From Beroe forskalii (lineage: Eukaryota; Ctenophora; Nuda; Beroida; Beroidae): a stretch of 64,000 bases of DNA. Below, piece after piece: positions 33,698 through 45,600 of this stretch. A program made the translations under genes and the position numbers. The stretch lies in the NCBI GenBank assembly GCA_011033025.1, contig WFMF01000049.1, forward strand, positions 310,001 through 374,000, written 5' to 3'. Under the pieces are notes generated by a model, which was not told where the DNA came from, ran no database searches, and was given only the letters and a program-made list of their open reading frames with translations. How positions within the stretch are numbered: position 1 is the first letter of the stretch; every line of letters starts with the position of its first letter.

Positions 33698-35306
33698 CTA
33701 TAAAGATACTAATATCCCGTACTTGATATCGTTTCTGAAGGGTGAGGTGAGGGGAGTTGAGGTGCCCCCTGTGGGGGTACTGAATTGCAGCGAGGGGGTG
33801 CCTATTATATTGTTGTTTCGTCCCTCCTCCATCAGGGATAGTTTAAATTCCAGCTGTTCGTACTGCTGTAGCATCTTCTTACTGTCGCTCTCTCGCTCTC
33901 GGATTGTCTGGGGAAGGGGGAGTGAATCATTGGTTATTTTTGAAGAATCGACAAATCAAAGAACCAATTAATCTAACACGATTCACGATTTACTCTGACC
34001 TATCGAAAATCCCCTACATATCACCGTGATAGTTACCATCCCTCATAAAACCCCATCCCATGTGTAGTACCTGGTAGAGGCTCTCCTGTGTCTGGTTGAG
34101 GGTCCGTTCTGTCTCCGCCTTCACCTCAATGGTAGCCCTCAGTTGCTCGTTCTGGTCTCGGAGTGCTTGGGCCTCGTGCTTGTGCGTAGCTACCTCCTCC
34201 GCCTGAAGTGGTAATTTAATAAGGTTTTTCTTTTGACGAATCAAAAATTAAAAAGAAATTACAGGCAAAGATGCCAGCGCCTTTCAACAGCCGAAAGATT
34301 CGATTCAAAGGGCGGAGAGTCCCCCGGGAAAGCCGCAGACAATGTTTTTTGATTGGATTTTAACAAGAAGTTTTTCTGGGCCGGCGTATAATTGTAATTC
34401 TTGCTCAGATAAAGTTCAAATTTTGGATGAAGTAAGCGAAGGATATTCCATATATTACTTGCCATCACTCATATAATTACTAGGCAAATAATCAGCGCGC
34501 GTTCCTTTTTGTCGTTGTAATTATTTATAATATTGAATATCTTAATAATTATTTAGTATTTTAAGTTAAAATAATATGAGCTGTGCAGTGTGCAGCCACA
34601 AAAACCACAAAGCAGTCGGTGTATTTTGATATCGAAATTGTTTTAAAAATGAAAAGGCCATTCAGTTAGATCTAGTTTGCAAAACATTTAGTTTTAGTAT
34701 GCATCAGGGAGCGCTAAAGAATGTCCAGTTTGTCTTCACTGTAAAAACTGGAACATTTCCATAAAACTTCCGGATAAATTTGTGGTAAATTCACCAAGAA
34801 AAGACTAAACACAAAGAAGCAGCAGAAAATGCGAGAAGTTATGCGAGGCAGTTGTTTCTGGAAATATATAAAAATTTATGTCGGTCGTCGCCTCGATAAA
34901 TTTTAGCGTCATTATTCAAGTTTCGGAATGGATGATCGCATAAACTTCGAACAATCTTGAGTTCATTCAGAATAATAACGGATAACCTCTTTAAAACTTG
35001 AATGATTCATCAGTTAATATTGTCAATTCTGAAATTGACTGATCACTGAGCCCGTAAGACATATCTGATTTAGTGTTTTCATGTATAGGATTGAAAAGAT
35101 TACGTAACCGGCGGATTAATAATGCGTCGATACTAATAAATTAATTTAAGATATAATTATTATTACAACTTTACAAGCTCCTGTACCTTGAGCTGGAGTT
35201 CAGCTAGTCGGGACTGCTGCTTCTTTATCTCAGCATTCCGCATGTCGATCACATCTCTCAGCGACTGAATCTCTGCGTTAATCGTAGCGTACCGAGCTAC
35301 CTCTCT
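33698..35306 (-). CDS. MTUS/ATIP-like coiled-coil protein, C-terminal exons
   Basis: Three phase-0 exons with good splice sites: 35,187-35,306 (EIQSLRDVIDMRNAEIKKQ), 34,071-34,202 (EEVATHKHEAQALRDQNEQL) and 33,698-33,907 (RERESDSKKMLQQYEQLEFK, then a Ser/Thr/Pro-rich tail with GTPSLQFSTPTGG, stop at 33,698). The first two are continuous heptad-type coiled coil. A coiled coil with a block of the type I-x-SL+-V+-++N-E-I followed by a Ser-Pro-rich end resembles the C-terminus of the microtubule-associated MTUS1/MTUS2 family; I recalled this by pattern and did not test it. The 5' part of the gene is missing: upstream on the same strand lies truncated PMPCB. Another coiled-coil family remains possible. 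Confidence 0.55.
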
Positions 35307-35309
35307 CTG

Positions 35310-35490
35310 AGGGAGGAGGGGTGTAACAGTCCGCTGCAAAGTTATTATCATATAGGATGTAGTGCGCTGCATAGTTATTATCATAGGATATAGTCCGCTG
35401 CAAAGTTATTATTATAGGATGTAGTGCGCTGCAAAGTTATTATTATAGGATATAGTGCACTGCAAAGTTATTATCGTAGGATGTAGTGCA
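35310..35490. repeat. About 35-bp tandem repeat in the intron between PMPCB and MTUS-like exons
   Basis: The unit GCTGCAAAGTTATTAT followed by (C/T)ATAGGATGTAGTGC repeats five to six times. It begins immediately upstream (in minus-strand sense) of the splice acceptor of the MTUS-like exon at 35,306, at the place where the two truncated genes meet. Confidence 0.85.
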
Positions 35491-36249
35491 ATGGAGATTA
35501 TTTGGGTGAAGAACTGAAATATTTTAGAAATGTTGCGACTATGCCACTTACTGCACCACAATTTACTACGTCGAGCATTATTCTCGTTATCAGAACCATA
35601 AATCGTGATATTCCTCTTAAAACAGATTTCGAATACCAAACTCCTTGCTACTCAGTTCGGAGACACTGTATTCCTGTTTTTATTCCAGAAGTTGCCCTGG
35701 CAACGAGGCAAGCACTCAAGTAAACTACCGATAATATGTAGCTAGAACCCCTGATAATGGTTCCATATTTACTGCAACCCACTTCCCGCTCATTACTACT
35801 AAAGCCTGGTTCCTTCTAAGTGAGTGGTTGGATCATGGTAAAGTGATACACTCTGTACCACTCATGCATTACGAACTACTGGTCCACCTATATATTACGA
35901 CACACTGGAAGTCACGCGCAAGGATACGTAGGCGGTTCAGCGTCAGTAATGAAATACGTTAAATCGTGATAATGACGTCACTGGAGCCTTGTATTTATCC
36001 GTTGCCATTTGGTAACTTTGTAGAGCCACGTAAATGGGTCATTATAGATTCGTTTCAGAATTGTTTCGAAAAAAATGTTGCTATTTCGATTATTAGATTG
36101 AGTAAATATATCTTTAATTGTTGAACGATAGTTTCTTTAATAGAAATTACACAATGCTACACTGTGGTATTGAGAACATATTTTATTCTTTAATTTTAGT
36201 ATTTAAGATAATGATAGACAGATGCAAAATAACCAATTCTAAGACTCAC

Positions 36250-39200
36250 GTAGGATCCGGTGTATCGGGCGGGCGGGTAGTCGAAGGGGTGGGTGTGGGT
36301 GGTCTGCATGTCTCCGAAGTGCTTCTCAGCGAGCTTCACCAGCTCGGCGTGGTCGACGCCCCCTGCGGCTGCCAGGTAGATCTGCTGTGGCTGGTAGTGC
36401 TTCGTGATGTAGTCCAGCAGGTCAGCTCTGAGGGGAAGAAACGTCTCTAGATAATTCTACTAATTACATATTAACCATATAAATGGTACTGTTCTATCTT
36501 GAAGGGTACCATCAATACACTGTCTTCAATCCAGAAGATCTGAATCTAATGCCAATTAATTAACTTAATAACCACAGCAAAACTAACCTGTTGATAGACT
36601 TTATGTTCTGAGTAGGTCCCAGAATATTGTAACTTAGCGGTGTTCCTTGGAATGCCACTGCATGCAGATGGTCAAATATCACCTCTTGTAAATTAGTTTC
36701 TACCTCCTGAAAAGAGACGGTTAAATAATTTAGTTTTTCTTCTGTTATGGTCACCGGAGGCTAGCGTCAGCAACAGAACGAGAGTACGAACTATAATGCC
36801 CTATTTAAAACCAGATGTATTATTAATATCTGCAAAACGGAAAATAAGTGCCCAATACGAACGTACCGTACCACGGCCCCGCTCCGCCCAGTTTTGATCG
36901 GGCGCCTCACTAACAACTGCACCTTAACAATGGTACCACATAAACAATGATACCTTATCAACAACGGTACCTTATCAACAACGGTACCTTATTTACAACG
37001 GTACCTTATTAACAACGGTAGCTTATCAACAACGGTACCTTATTTACAACGGTACCTTATTAACAACGGTACCTTATCAACAACGGTACCTTATTTACAA
37101 CGGTACCTTATTAACAACGGTACCTTATTAACAACAGTACCTTATCAACAACGGTACCTTGTTAACAAAGGTACCTTGTTTACAGCAATACCTTATTAAC
37201 AACGGTAACTTATTAACAACGGTACCACATTAACAACGGTACCTTATTAACAACGGTACCACATTAACAACGGTACCTTATTAACAACGGTACCTTATTA
37301 ACAACGGTACCTTATTAACAACATTATTTACAACATGAATAAAGACATTACTAACAACAATTAAGCAAGACAACCCGAACAAGAAATGGAAACTAATGAC
37401 TAGACCCGCAGCACAGGCCTTTATATATGTTGGCTGACACCACTCAGTCATCTATGACGAACGGCGACGTATGCACATTCCGCATACCAACTCTACGACG
37501 TTGACACCACTTGGGACCCAATCAAGCATGACGAATGAAGTTACATACACATACCGACGTTGACACCACTCGACATCAAAACAAGCATGTAGATTAGCAA
37601 CGTTTGCACATTCCACATACCGTTGGATTGCAATGGGCACTATTTACATACCATGACCCTACCTATCTGTGTGACCTTGCTATTGGTACCTTATATAGTG
37701 CGCCAACTACCCACCATTCCTGAATCAAATTTGGAAAACAGACCGTTTGTTGTTTCAGTCAGGCAAGCGACAGTTTTTCCACGTTATTAGCTCAATCGAC
37801 CGAACGGAATGAGGAAAAAAGCGAACGCTACGTACTTGCCCTTTCGACCTGTATATAATATACGTACGTACGTACGTGCGCGCCATACAGATTCACGCGC
37901 AAAATTAAGTCCTTTGTTTTACAGTAGTAAAATCGGCGTTCGCGCGTTCCATCCATTTCTTCAGGAATTTGCATGTTGCTAACGGAAGTAGTCAGGCATA
38001 TTTTCAGCTAGTTATAATCGAGCCTTGGTACAGTATTATCACTTTCATATACGTTGCTATTTTCTTGCTCTCTTATCGCAACGCTTATCAGTTAAAGATT
38101 TGTAACTGCTGCAACCTTGTGTAGCATTGAAATGCGTACAAGTACATCGCAGTCGGACCCTGAGGAATTTGAGAAATTGAAGAAGAGCAGTGTGGATCAC
38201 ATCCAGGAGGCACTGCAGGAGCTCGGTGTGGAGAGGACGGGGGAACTTAGCCCCTTCGCAATCAGCAAGCTGAAGAAGGACAGAATTTTCATGTTACTGC
38301 TTGATACACTCTGTATGCTGGATAACCTGACGTGTAGTGTTGTGGACAGCTCGTACGCACCCCGTGGTGTGACTGCAGAGCTTCTGGAAGCTCAGAAGAA
38401 GATCATCTCGCTCCAGTCAGAGCTGCTGGAGTGCAAGCAGGAGAAGTTGGACTCAGTCAAGACTGTAGTACAATCATCAGTGTGCGAGACCGTGAAGGAA
38501 GAGATAAAATCCTTCAGTGCAGCTGTCCAGAGTGGTACAGGAGGCTCACAGAAGCCATTGAGCCAGTCGGTGCTGAAGAAAGTCGTCCAGGACGTTGTTA
38601 AGACTGAAGATCGCAGCAAGAACGTCATGATTTTCGGACTGAGTGACGAGGCAAATGAGGACACGAGTGCTAAGGTCAGCGAGCTGTTCGATGCGTTGGG
38701 GGAGAAACCACGAATCGACGTCTGCAGAGTGGGGAAACATGTTCCCGGTGGCTCACCGAGACCGGTGAAGGTAGTGACTACATCCTCCACCGTAGCAGAT
38801 CAGCTGATGCAGAAGGGGAGGAGACTCAGTCATCTGGAAAAGTACAAGAGGGTGTACGTTAATCCGGACCGTTCACTGGAGCAGAGGGAGCAACGCAGGG
38901 AGCTGGTGAAAGAGGTCAAGCGGCTAACAGACGTTGATAAGGACAAGCGTCATTTCATCAGAAATGGGAAGGTATACAGTGTTGCCCGGAGTGCAACTTG
39001 ACAGCGGCGCGTATGGGTGATTTTGATAATGTGTTTTTGAACTTGATTTTGAATCTTGGACTATGACATGTGTTTTTGTGTGGACAGCTGGAGTAATTTG
39101 GCGTTCAAGTGTGCGGACACAAAACTTAATTGTTTTCCCCAATCATTTCAACCCTTTCTGGTGTTTTTAAACAGCGCTTTTACACTTGTTATAAGTCTCC

Positions 39201-40410
39201 TTGATTGGCGTGCAGCATCCAACTTTCGGGTCGATTTTGATGATTATTTACTGTATATTATATTGTATTTAGAAGCCCTCTGCGGTACCCTTCATGGGTT
39301 TTCAAAAAAAAAAAAGTCTACTGGTTCCCATACCTGCATTTCCCTGAGAATAACATGTCGTTCACGCTCAATAGCCCCCTCCTCGAGTCTTGGGTTTTGC
39401 AGGATATCAGCCAACATGTCCATTGACCTGTCTACGTCCTTAGCAAAACACTTTGCGTAGTAGACAGTCTGTTCTCTCGACGTGTAGGCGTTCAGGTGTG
39501 CTCCCATGTTTTCTACTTCTATTTCCAGTTCATGTTGAGACCTGTTCTCTGTACCCTGTAAAGGAGGGTCAGTAGAGTGCGAGGGATTTGGTTACCATGG
39601 GGGTGCCTAGACTTAATAGACACGAACTTATACCAGTGCGAAATAAGTAGGAACCATGTCTTTATACCTGATTCCTCTTTAGGACAAAACAAGCACAACG
39701 ATATCGACAAAAATATCCCGCACATGATCGACGTCAATACAATCTGAATGCCCAAACCAACCCAACACATAGGGGGGCAACCCCCATGAACCCCCAAATA
39801 TTCAACCCTCATTTGCTATTTTTTGATACCCCTGGCCTACATACCTTGAATACGAGATGTTCTAGGAAGTGGGCTACACCGTTGTTTTGTTCGTTTTCCC
39901 ATCGCGTCCCTGCGTCAATCCAGAGCCCTACGGTAGCGGTGGGCGTGTCAATGTACTCACTACACACGTGCATACCGTTACTGAGACGCGTAACTTCCGT
40001 CGGGTTCACATTCAGGAGCGACTGAGGAAGAAAAACAATTTGAAGCTATCAATTTAGAGTTATGTACAATATTTGGTGATACGCCAGACAGCAATGGACA
40101 GGAAGGGGTAAGGGTAGCTTAAACAGTGTATAAATGTGTATATTGTATAACAGGGTATAGTAATGTGGGAAGAGAATGATCAACATTCAACATTTATTGG
40201 AAATGCAATGTCAGGTCACAGTGCAAATTGGGAGTGAAATTCGTCATTCGCAAAACAATCGACTTTCTTTGAGAGTAAGTGAACATAATTTACCTTTCTG
40301 TAGGAGTCTGACGTAACGATGGGTGCTACAGCCTTGCTGGAGTTTGCCCTGCTCTGCACCAACGTCCTAAGAGGACGCACCAAGGCACTTTGGACTCGGG
40401 GTAATGTCAT
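36250..40410 (-). CDS. PMPCB: Mitochondrial-processing peptidase subunit beta, N-terminal 271 residues
   Basis: Beta subunit of the matrix peptidase that removes mitochondrial targeting presequences (family M16 metalloprotease). Exons on the minus strand: 40,294-40,410 (start ATG; Arg/Ser-rich, acid-poor presequence [20 protein letters not shown]), 39,845-40,021, 39,334-39,555, 36,588-36,706 and 36,250-36,427; all phases agree. The inverted zinc site is intact: HFLEH at residues 90-94 and Glu170, 76 residues later, in LREMQ. The sequences [14 protein letters not shown] and [15 protein letters not shown] are typical. The gene stops after YTGSY at the donor GTGAGT (36,249); the remaining roughly 200 residues of a normal subunit are not found, and MTUS-like exons follow instead. 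Its third intron holds an inverted promoter module and a LINE ORF1 retrocopy. Confidence 0.93.
36928..37950 (-). promoter_or_regulatory. TATA-box module with 17-bp minisatellite (right, minus orientation)
   Basis: Mirror of the 30,165-31,195 module. In minus-strand order: shared start ATGGATGGAACGCGCG near 37,950, about 70-bp tandem boxes at about 37,640-37,440 (GTGGTGTCAACG, GGTATGTG), TATA box in ACATATATAAAGGCC at 37,417-37,431, then the 17-bp unit GGTACCGTTGTTAATAA (read as TTATTAACAACGGTACC on the plus strand) about 24 times from 37,328 to 36,928. It lies inside the third PMPCB intron, oriented the same way as that gene, and could act as an internal promoter for the downstream exons. Confidence 0.65.
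38117..39315 (+). mobile_element. LINE ORF1-only retrocopy with poly(A) tail
   Basis: One intact 294-codon frame (38,117-39,001) has a coiled-coil-like first half ([20 protein letters not shown]) and a second half of the RRM-like ORF1 type found in CR1/L2 LINEs ([17 protein letters not shown], then [18 protein letters not shown], then [15 protein letters not shown]). No endonuclease or reverse transcriptase follows; about 300 bp of non-coding sequence leads to a 12-13-base A run at 39,304-39,315. This suggests a processed, ORF1-only copy, comparable to half-LINE elements. The A run ends about 18 bp from the minus-strand splice donor of PMPCB exon 3 (39,333). Confidence 0.75.
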
Positions 40411-41254
40411 TGCCTATTAGCATTGTCATACGTTACATTGAGACGGCATTTTCAGGGTTTCAAGAGGTATATTGTGATGAAAAAGAATGACATATGTGAG
40501 ATTTCCGAATAATCAATTTAAGCAAGATCATGCCAGGAAAAATTTGGCAATTTGTATCATGTTCAATTAATCTGTGGAGTAGTAAATGAGTGATTGAAAG
40601 TAAACAAACTGATGATCAAACAAATCAAGTCCAGAAAAACACCGACGGTTAAATGTCATAAATTGCATGATACATGCGATAATACATCAAACAATTCTTT
40701 CAGCAATAAATATCAAACTTTGTACACTTTGATAAACAAGTACTGAATAAAATAAATGTGGTACTTATGTTAGTTGGTTAATAATAGTAAATAGTGAAAT
40801 AAATAATGTAATGGAAGAAAATATAAAATATCCGTAAAATTTTGCACCTTCAAGAGTAAGAATAAATCTGCGGGTTTCAAGTTTCGTTATCAAAGAATGA
40901 AGAACTAGGGCAGTTGATGACTCATAACATCAAGTTAACATCAAGAAATAAATTGCAGTTCAATTAATTAAGAATAAGCGAATGATAACCGTAGCCGGGC
41001 GTGATATTGAATTCTCACAAACTTCTGGTCCGGAAAGTTCGGCGTGATATGCCATCAACTGACTGAGAACACGAAGATACAAGTTCAGGTTGTTAGTAAA
41101 TCATTGAAATTTGTATAGTTACACAGTACAGAATGTACATCCTGTACAGTCCCAGAGAGTTGGTATTGAACGACATCAACTCCGTCCAGTAATTGACAAA
41201 TTGTATTGCCGCACGATATACTTTTATCTCGATACATAATATACTCCTCAATAA
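40411..41254. other. PMPCB 5' flank, no recognised gene
   Basis: AT-rich sequence upstream of the PMPCB start codon, which should include its promoter. I see no clear TATA box or repeat. A short minus-strand frame at 41,085-41,276 has no recognisable domain and I do not call it. Confidence 0.4.
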
Positions 41255-42466
41255 GTCTTAAACCCTTACCTTCCAAAAGTGGGTAGCAGGAGTAGCCAGG
41301 CTACCGAGGGGAAAATTTGACAAAACCGAGGGGATTTTCATGTCAAGATGCAGGCACGCGCAGCGTGCGTGCCGCGCCGAAATCTCGAAAAAAACTTCGA
41401 TTAAAAAAAATCAACTTTATCCACAACTAAAAGTTATCTAATAACAACGTAGATGAATTTTAACTGTAAAGATTCACTAAATAGGTGGGGAATACAAGGG
41501 AAGTGAAGCTGAGGGGATTATGATGTGATGACTAGATGGGGTGAGGGGAATCAAGGTGAGGAGATTTATAAGGTGGGGGAATTAAGGTGAGGGGAAGTAA
41601 GCTGAGTGGACGTAAAGTGAGAGGAATTAACTAATTATGATGGAGAGAAGTGTGATGAGAGCAATTAACTAATAAGGTGAAGGGAAGCGAGGTGAGGGTA
41701 GTTCACTTGGTGATTCGTGATGAGATGTAAGGTGACAGGAAGTGAGGTTAGGAAAGTACATTACCAGATTGAACTCAGAGGCAGATTCAGGTGCAAAACC
41801 CATAAAAAATTTTCGCCTGCGGCGGGCTGTTCTGATCCAATAATGTCTCTAACCTGTCCCTTGACACAATCTCAGATGTAAAACTTTCACAAATGGTTAC
41901 CTACGGCTGGTCGCTGGATGTTTTAATCACATTATACATTGACCAAATTGATCTCAGAAGCAGATTTAGGCACATAACCTTAAAAATTTTCGCCTGCGGC
42001 GGGCTGTTTTGATCCAATTATATGACTACTTGACTAGATTGATCCTAGACATATCTCAGATGTAAAACTTTCACAATTTTTGCCTACAGTATGGCTGGAG
42101 GTTTTAATCACATTATACATTGACCAAATTGATTTCAGAAGCAGATTTAGGCACATAACCTTAAAAATTTTCGCCTGCGGCGGGCTGTTTTGATCCAATT
42201 ATATGACTAAATTGATCCTAGACACAATCTCAGATGTAAAAATTTCGAAATTTTTGCCTTCGGCTGGCTGTTTAAATCACATGATAAATAACAAAATTGA
42301 GGAGGATTAATGTGCAAAACCTTGAAAATTTTCGCCTGCGGCGGGCTGTACTGATCGAATTATGTCACTTAATTGGCGCATGGCTCCAAGCAAGCTTGAA
42401 ACCGAGGGGATTTTAATATCTGCTACCGAGGGGATTTTCATTTTTGGAAGGTAAGCTTAAACCAGT
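41255..42466. mobile_element. Element with inverted ends and four internal tandem repeats
   Basis: The left end CTTACCTTCCAAAA (about 41,267-41,279) is mirrored at the right (TTTTTGGAAGGTAAGC, about 42,441-42,456); both lie next to TTAA. The phrase CTACCGAGGGGATTTTCAT recurs near both ends. Inside, a unit of about 180 bp with AAAATTTTCGCCTGCGGCGG occurs four times (near 41,805, 41,980, 42,160 and 42,330). The middle 41,480-41,760 is a purine-rich GTGAGGGGAA stretch. Inverted ends plus a short tandem core recall pearl-type non-autonomous elements of invertebrates; the class is an inference. Confidence 0.6.
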
Positions 42467-42529
42467 TCATAACGTAGTGTGCAGTGAAAACGAAGCACTG
42501 TGGTTTCAGTCGCCCTTTTTGTGTCGTTA

Positions 42530-42574
42530 TCACTTGAGAGACGTTACAATATGAACAGCAACGAACTTGATAAC
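42530..42574 (-). pseudogene. Remnant duplicate of the last coding segment of the Death-kinase-PNP gene
   Basis: Minus-strand translation gives VIKFVAVHIVTSLK and a stop, matching the true C-terminus VIQFIAAFVTSHK and stop 70 bp upstream (ending at 42,602). Only the last 14 codons and stop match; sequence between is unrelated. It is a diverged local duplication of the end of the last exon. Confidence 0.7.
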
Positions 42575-42601
42575 ACATCAGAACGATCACTGGCCCTTCT
42601 T

Positions 42602-45600
42602 TCACTTGTGAGAGGTTACGAAGGCAGCAATGAACTGGATAACGCCCAGGGCTGCCACGTGAACCACCACTTCATCAAACCGGGCATCCTCGTAGGGGTC
42701 TGAGAAGCCACTGACGCCCTTAACGGAGACGCAGGGGGTCCCGGACTTGCTGCACATGCTGTAGAGTTGCAGAGTCTCAGTGTCACAGCCCAGCATCGTC
42801 TGAAGCAGTGCAGGAGTTTGAATCGATACAAAGAAAGAATTGTAAATCAAAAGATAACTCAAAAGAAAACTGTCTATTGTCAGTTTAAATGGTGACAACA
42901 AGTCATTACTATTTAAGTAACATCATAATATCATACAGTATAAGATTGAAAGCGAAGCACTAAAGCAGACGTGTACAATATCACCATGCTTACCTCTGGG
43001 CACAATTCGTGTCTATTGAACGCCATGCCAGGTTGGTAGGGTATATCAGAGGCTGTCATCGTTCCAACGTGAACTTTCGGATCAAACTTCCTCCTCTTCA
43101 AGTTTACCTCTTTCGATGGAAGTGACTGTACAGCAGTCTGGTGGGAAAGGCATTTAAAATTAAAATATGCAATCGTAAAATGGGTCAATTTGAATTTTGA
43201 AGAAAATGAAAGTTTTGAATTCTGTAACCATCCAGATGCATTATAAATCTAGTAATATCAGATAATTATAATACCTTTAAGTTTATATCGAGAGAGTTGG
43301 TGATTCGGTCGAAGATGAGATTCATGTTTGCTGAACCGAGGCACGAGTACTTGGCACTGAAGAGCTTCATGTTCTCCATCAAGCCAGGACTATCGTACCC
43401 CACACTGTGATCATACTCAATTTCCTTCAGCCATGCCGACTCTTCTGGGCGGTCCTGCAGGAAAAGTTCGATAAATCATTCCGTGTTTATCATCGCTTAT
43501 ATTACCACCAAATTTTGCGAATTTTGTGTGATGCAACTGTGATATAGTTAGGCTAGGCAGTAGGCAGACACCAGGTACTGGTAGAATGTAAAACTATATA
43601 GAATTCGGCATTAGCTATGATCATAAAAACTGACTTATGTAGAATAAGAGGTTGATCATTGATCAACCTCTTATTCTACATAAGTCAGTTTTTGAAATTG
43701 AAAAGGATCATAAAACCTAATAAAATTTCATCATGTTAAGAATTTACTCTGAACCAGGTTCGCTGCATTTTGATGATTCGGCAGCTTGTTTTATGTTTGT
43801 GTTTATTATTATTTATTGCGTTATTGTGCTGCCTTAGCCTTAGGTTCTAAAAAACAATTAGGTAGTGAGACCCCAACAAACCAATTTGACTTCCAGGATG
43901 AGCTTGCTGATCCACAGTAATACTTGGGAGGCTGTGAAGTGAGGGGCTTTGGGAATTAACCCAGGAAGTTTCCACAGGGCATCAAGTTCTCTGTCACTCC
44001 TCTCCATTGACTGAACCAGAGGAAGGATGTTTGGAGAGACAGAATATTTCACATTTCCTATCGATGATTCTTCTGACACTATGATGTCACCAAGAGATAC
44101 CTAAAACAGTTAGATTGACATTCCATTCAAATTGTTACAATTTCATACTTTTCAATGCCAGGTAGGTACAGTCAACTGAAGTTGGAAAACAGCGTAATCT
44201 GGAAACTATAAACTAATTTTTGTAGTAATGAGAACTTTATCAGGGAAATTAAGGGAGTAAAGGAGTGCATAAGATAAAATAGAACGAAGGTGAGTAAAAA
44301 ATATTTCAATTGCTATTTGTCTCGATCACCTTACAAATTACAAACCTTTCCCCTTACACCATGACAAATTCCACTTGATATAACCAGATGAGGGTTAAAT
44401 CGATTGATAGAGTCTTGCAAACAATCTATGAAGGTCGTCAAAGGGTAACAAACAATAACTATGGCATCATAAAGTGTTACAAAATGAAACTCCATATCTT
44501 TAAGAATCCTCAGGGAGCTTGCTTTTGATTCTCCATCAAGCAGATGTCGGATTTTTTCTTGAAAAACATGGCTCTGTTGTCTACTTCCACATATGACAAT
44601 AATGGTTTTGCGACTTTCACATAACTGTTTTGGAACTTCTAAGCTCAAACTTCCTGGTTTAATATACTCAGAATAATTTTTAGAAGAACATTCATGGATG
44701 AGATCTGAGATTTCCTGAAGGATTGTTGAAGCAGTTGGACGTAGGTCATGATCTTGGAAACATGCCATTGATGCATCTAAATACTGTTTGGCAACAGGCA
44801 GGGGCCATTGTACTCCCAATGGTGAAATCATATCAAAATCTTCAGGATGGGAACTAAGTTTATGCTCCACAAGTCCAACCAAAGATTGGTTTTGATAGCC
44901 ACGATTTGGATCAAATGCACTCAAATTGGTGATCAACTCTAGCAGTAGAACACCATAACTGTATATATCTGTTTTTGTTGAGATTTTTCCTCTTGCAGCT
45001 TCTGGAGAAATATATCCCATAGTACCTTGTAAGCGATTTGTTTGCACAATACTGTTGGAATGATCTGATCCAAGCCGGGCCAGCCCAAAATCTCCTATTT
45101 TAGCCTGGTAATCATTAGTGAGGAGAACATTGGCAGACTTGAGATCTCTGTGAATCAATGGCTTTTCTGATGCGGTATGAAGATATACCAAGCCCTTAGC
45201 AATGTCTTCAGATATTTGAATTCTTCTATTCCAGGATATGTTGGCTGATTCTGGAGATCCAAGCACATGGGCAAGAGATCCCTTTTCCATATAATAGTAA
45301 ATGAGACAAGGTGCTCTTGGATCAAGAGAATATCCAACAAGTTCAAGTAAATGAGGATGCCGATATTTAGATAGAGTCATGACTTCAACAGCAAATTGAC
45401 TCAAACCAATTGAACGTGCCTGCATATCACTATTTAGATTTAACTTCTTGATGGCAAAAGTTGTATTCTTCAAATCACCTTTAAAGACTGTCCCAAATGA
45501 ACCCATTCCAAGTTTGCAACTGCCAGCAACCTTTGAATCACTAAAATTATAGGTAGCAGAGCACACCTCATCATAACTGAATTCAACCAAACCTTTATTA

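Noticed and set aside
34259..34468. 69-codon minus-strand frame between MTUS-like exons
   Set aside because: Lies within an intron with good splice sites on either side and shows no coil or domain.
41085..41276. 63-codon minus-strand frame upstream of PMPCB
   Set aside because: No recognisable domain, no splice or promoter context.
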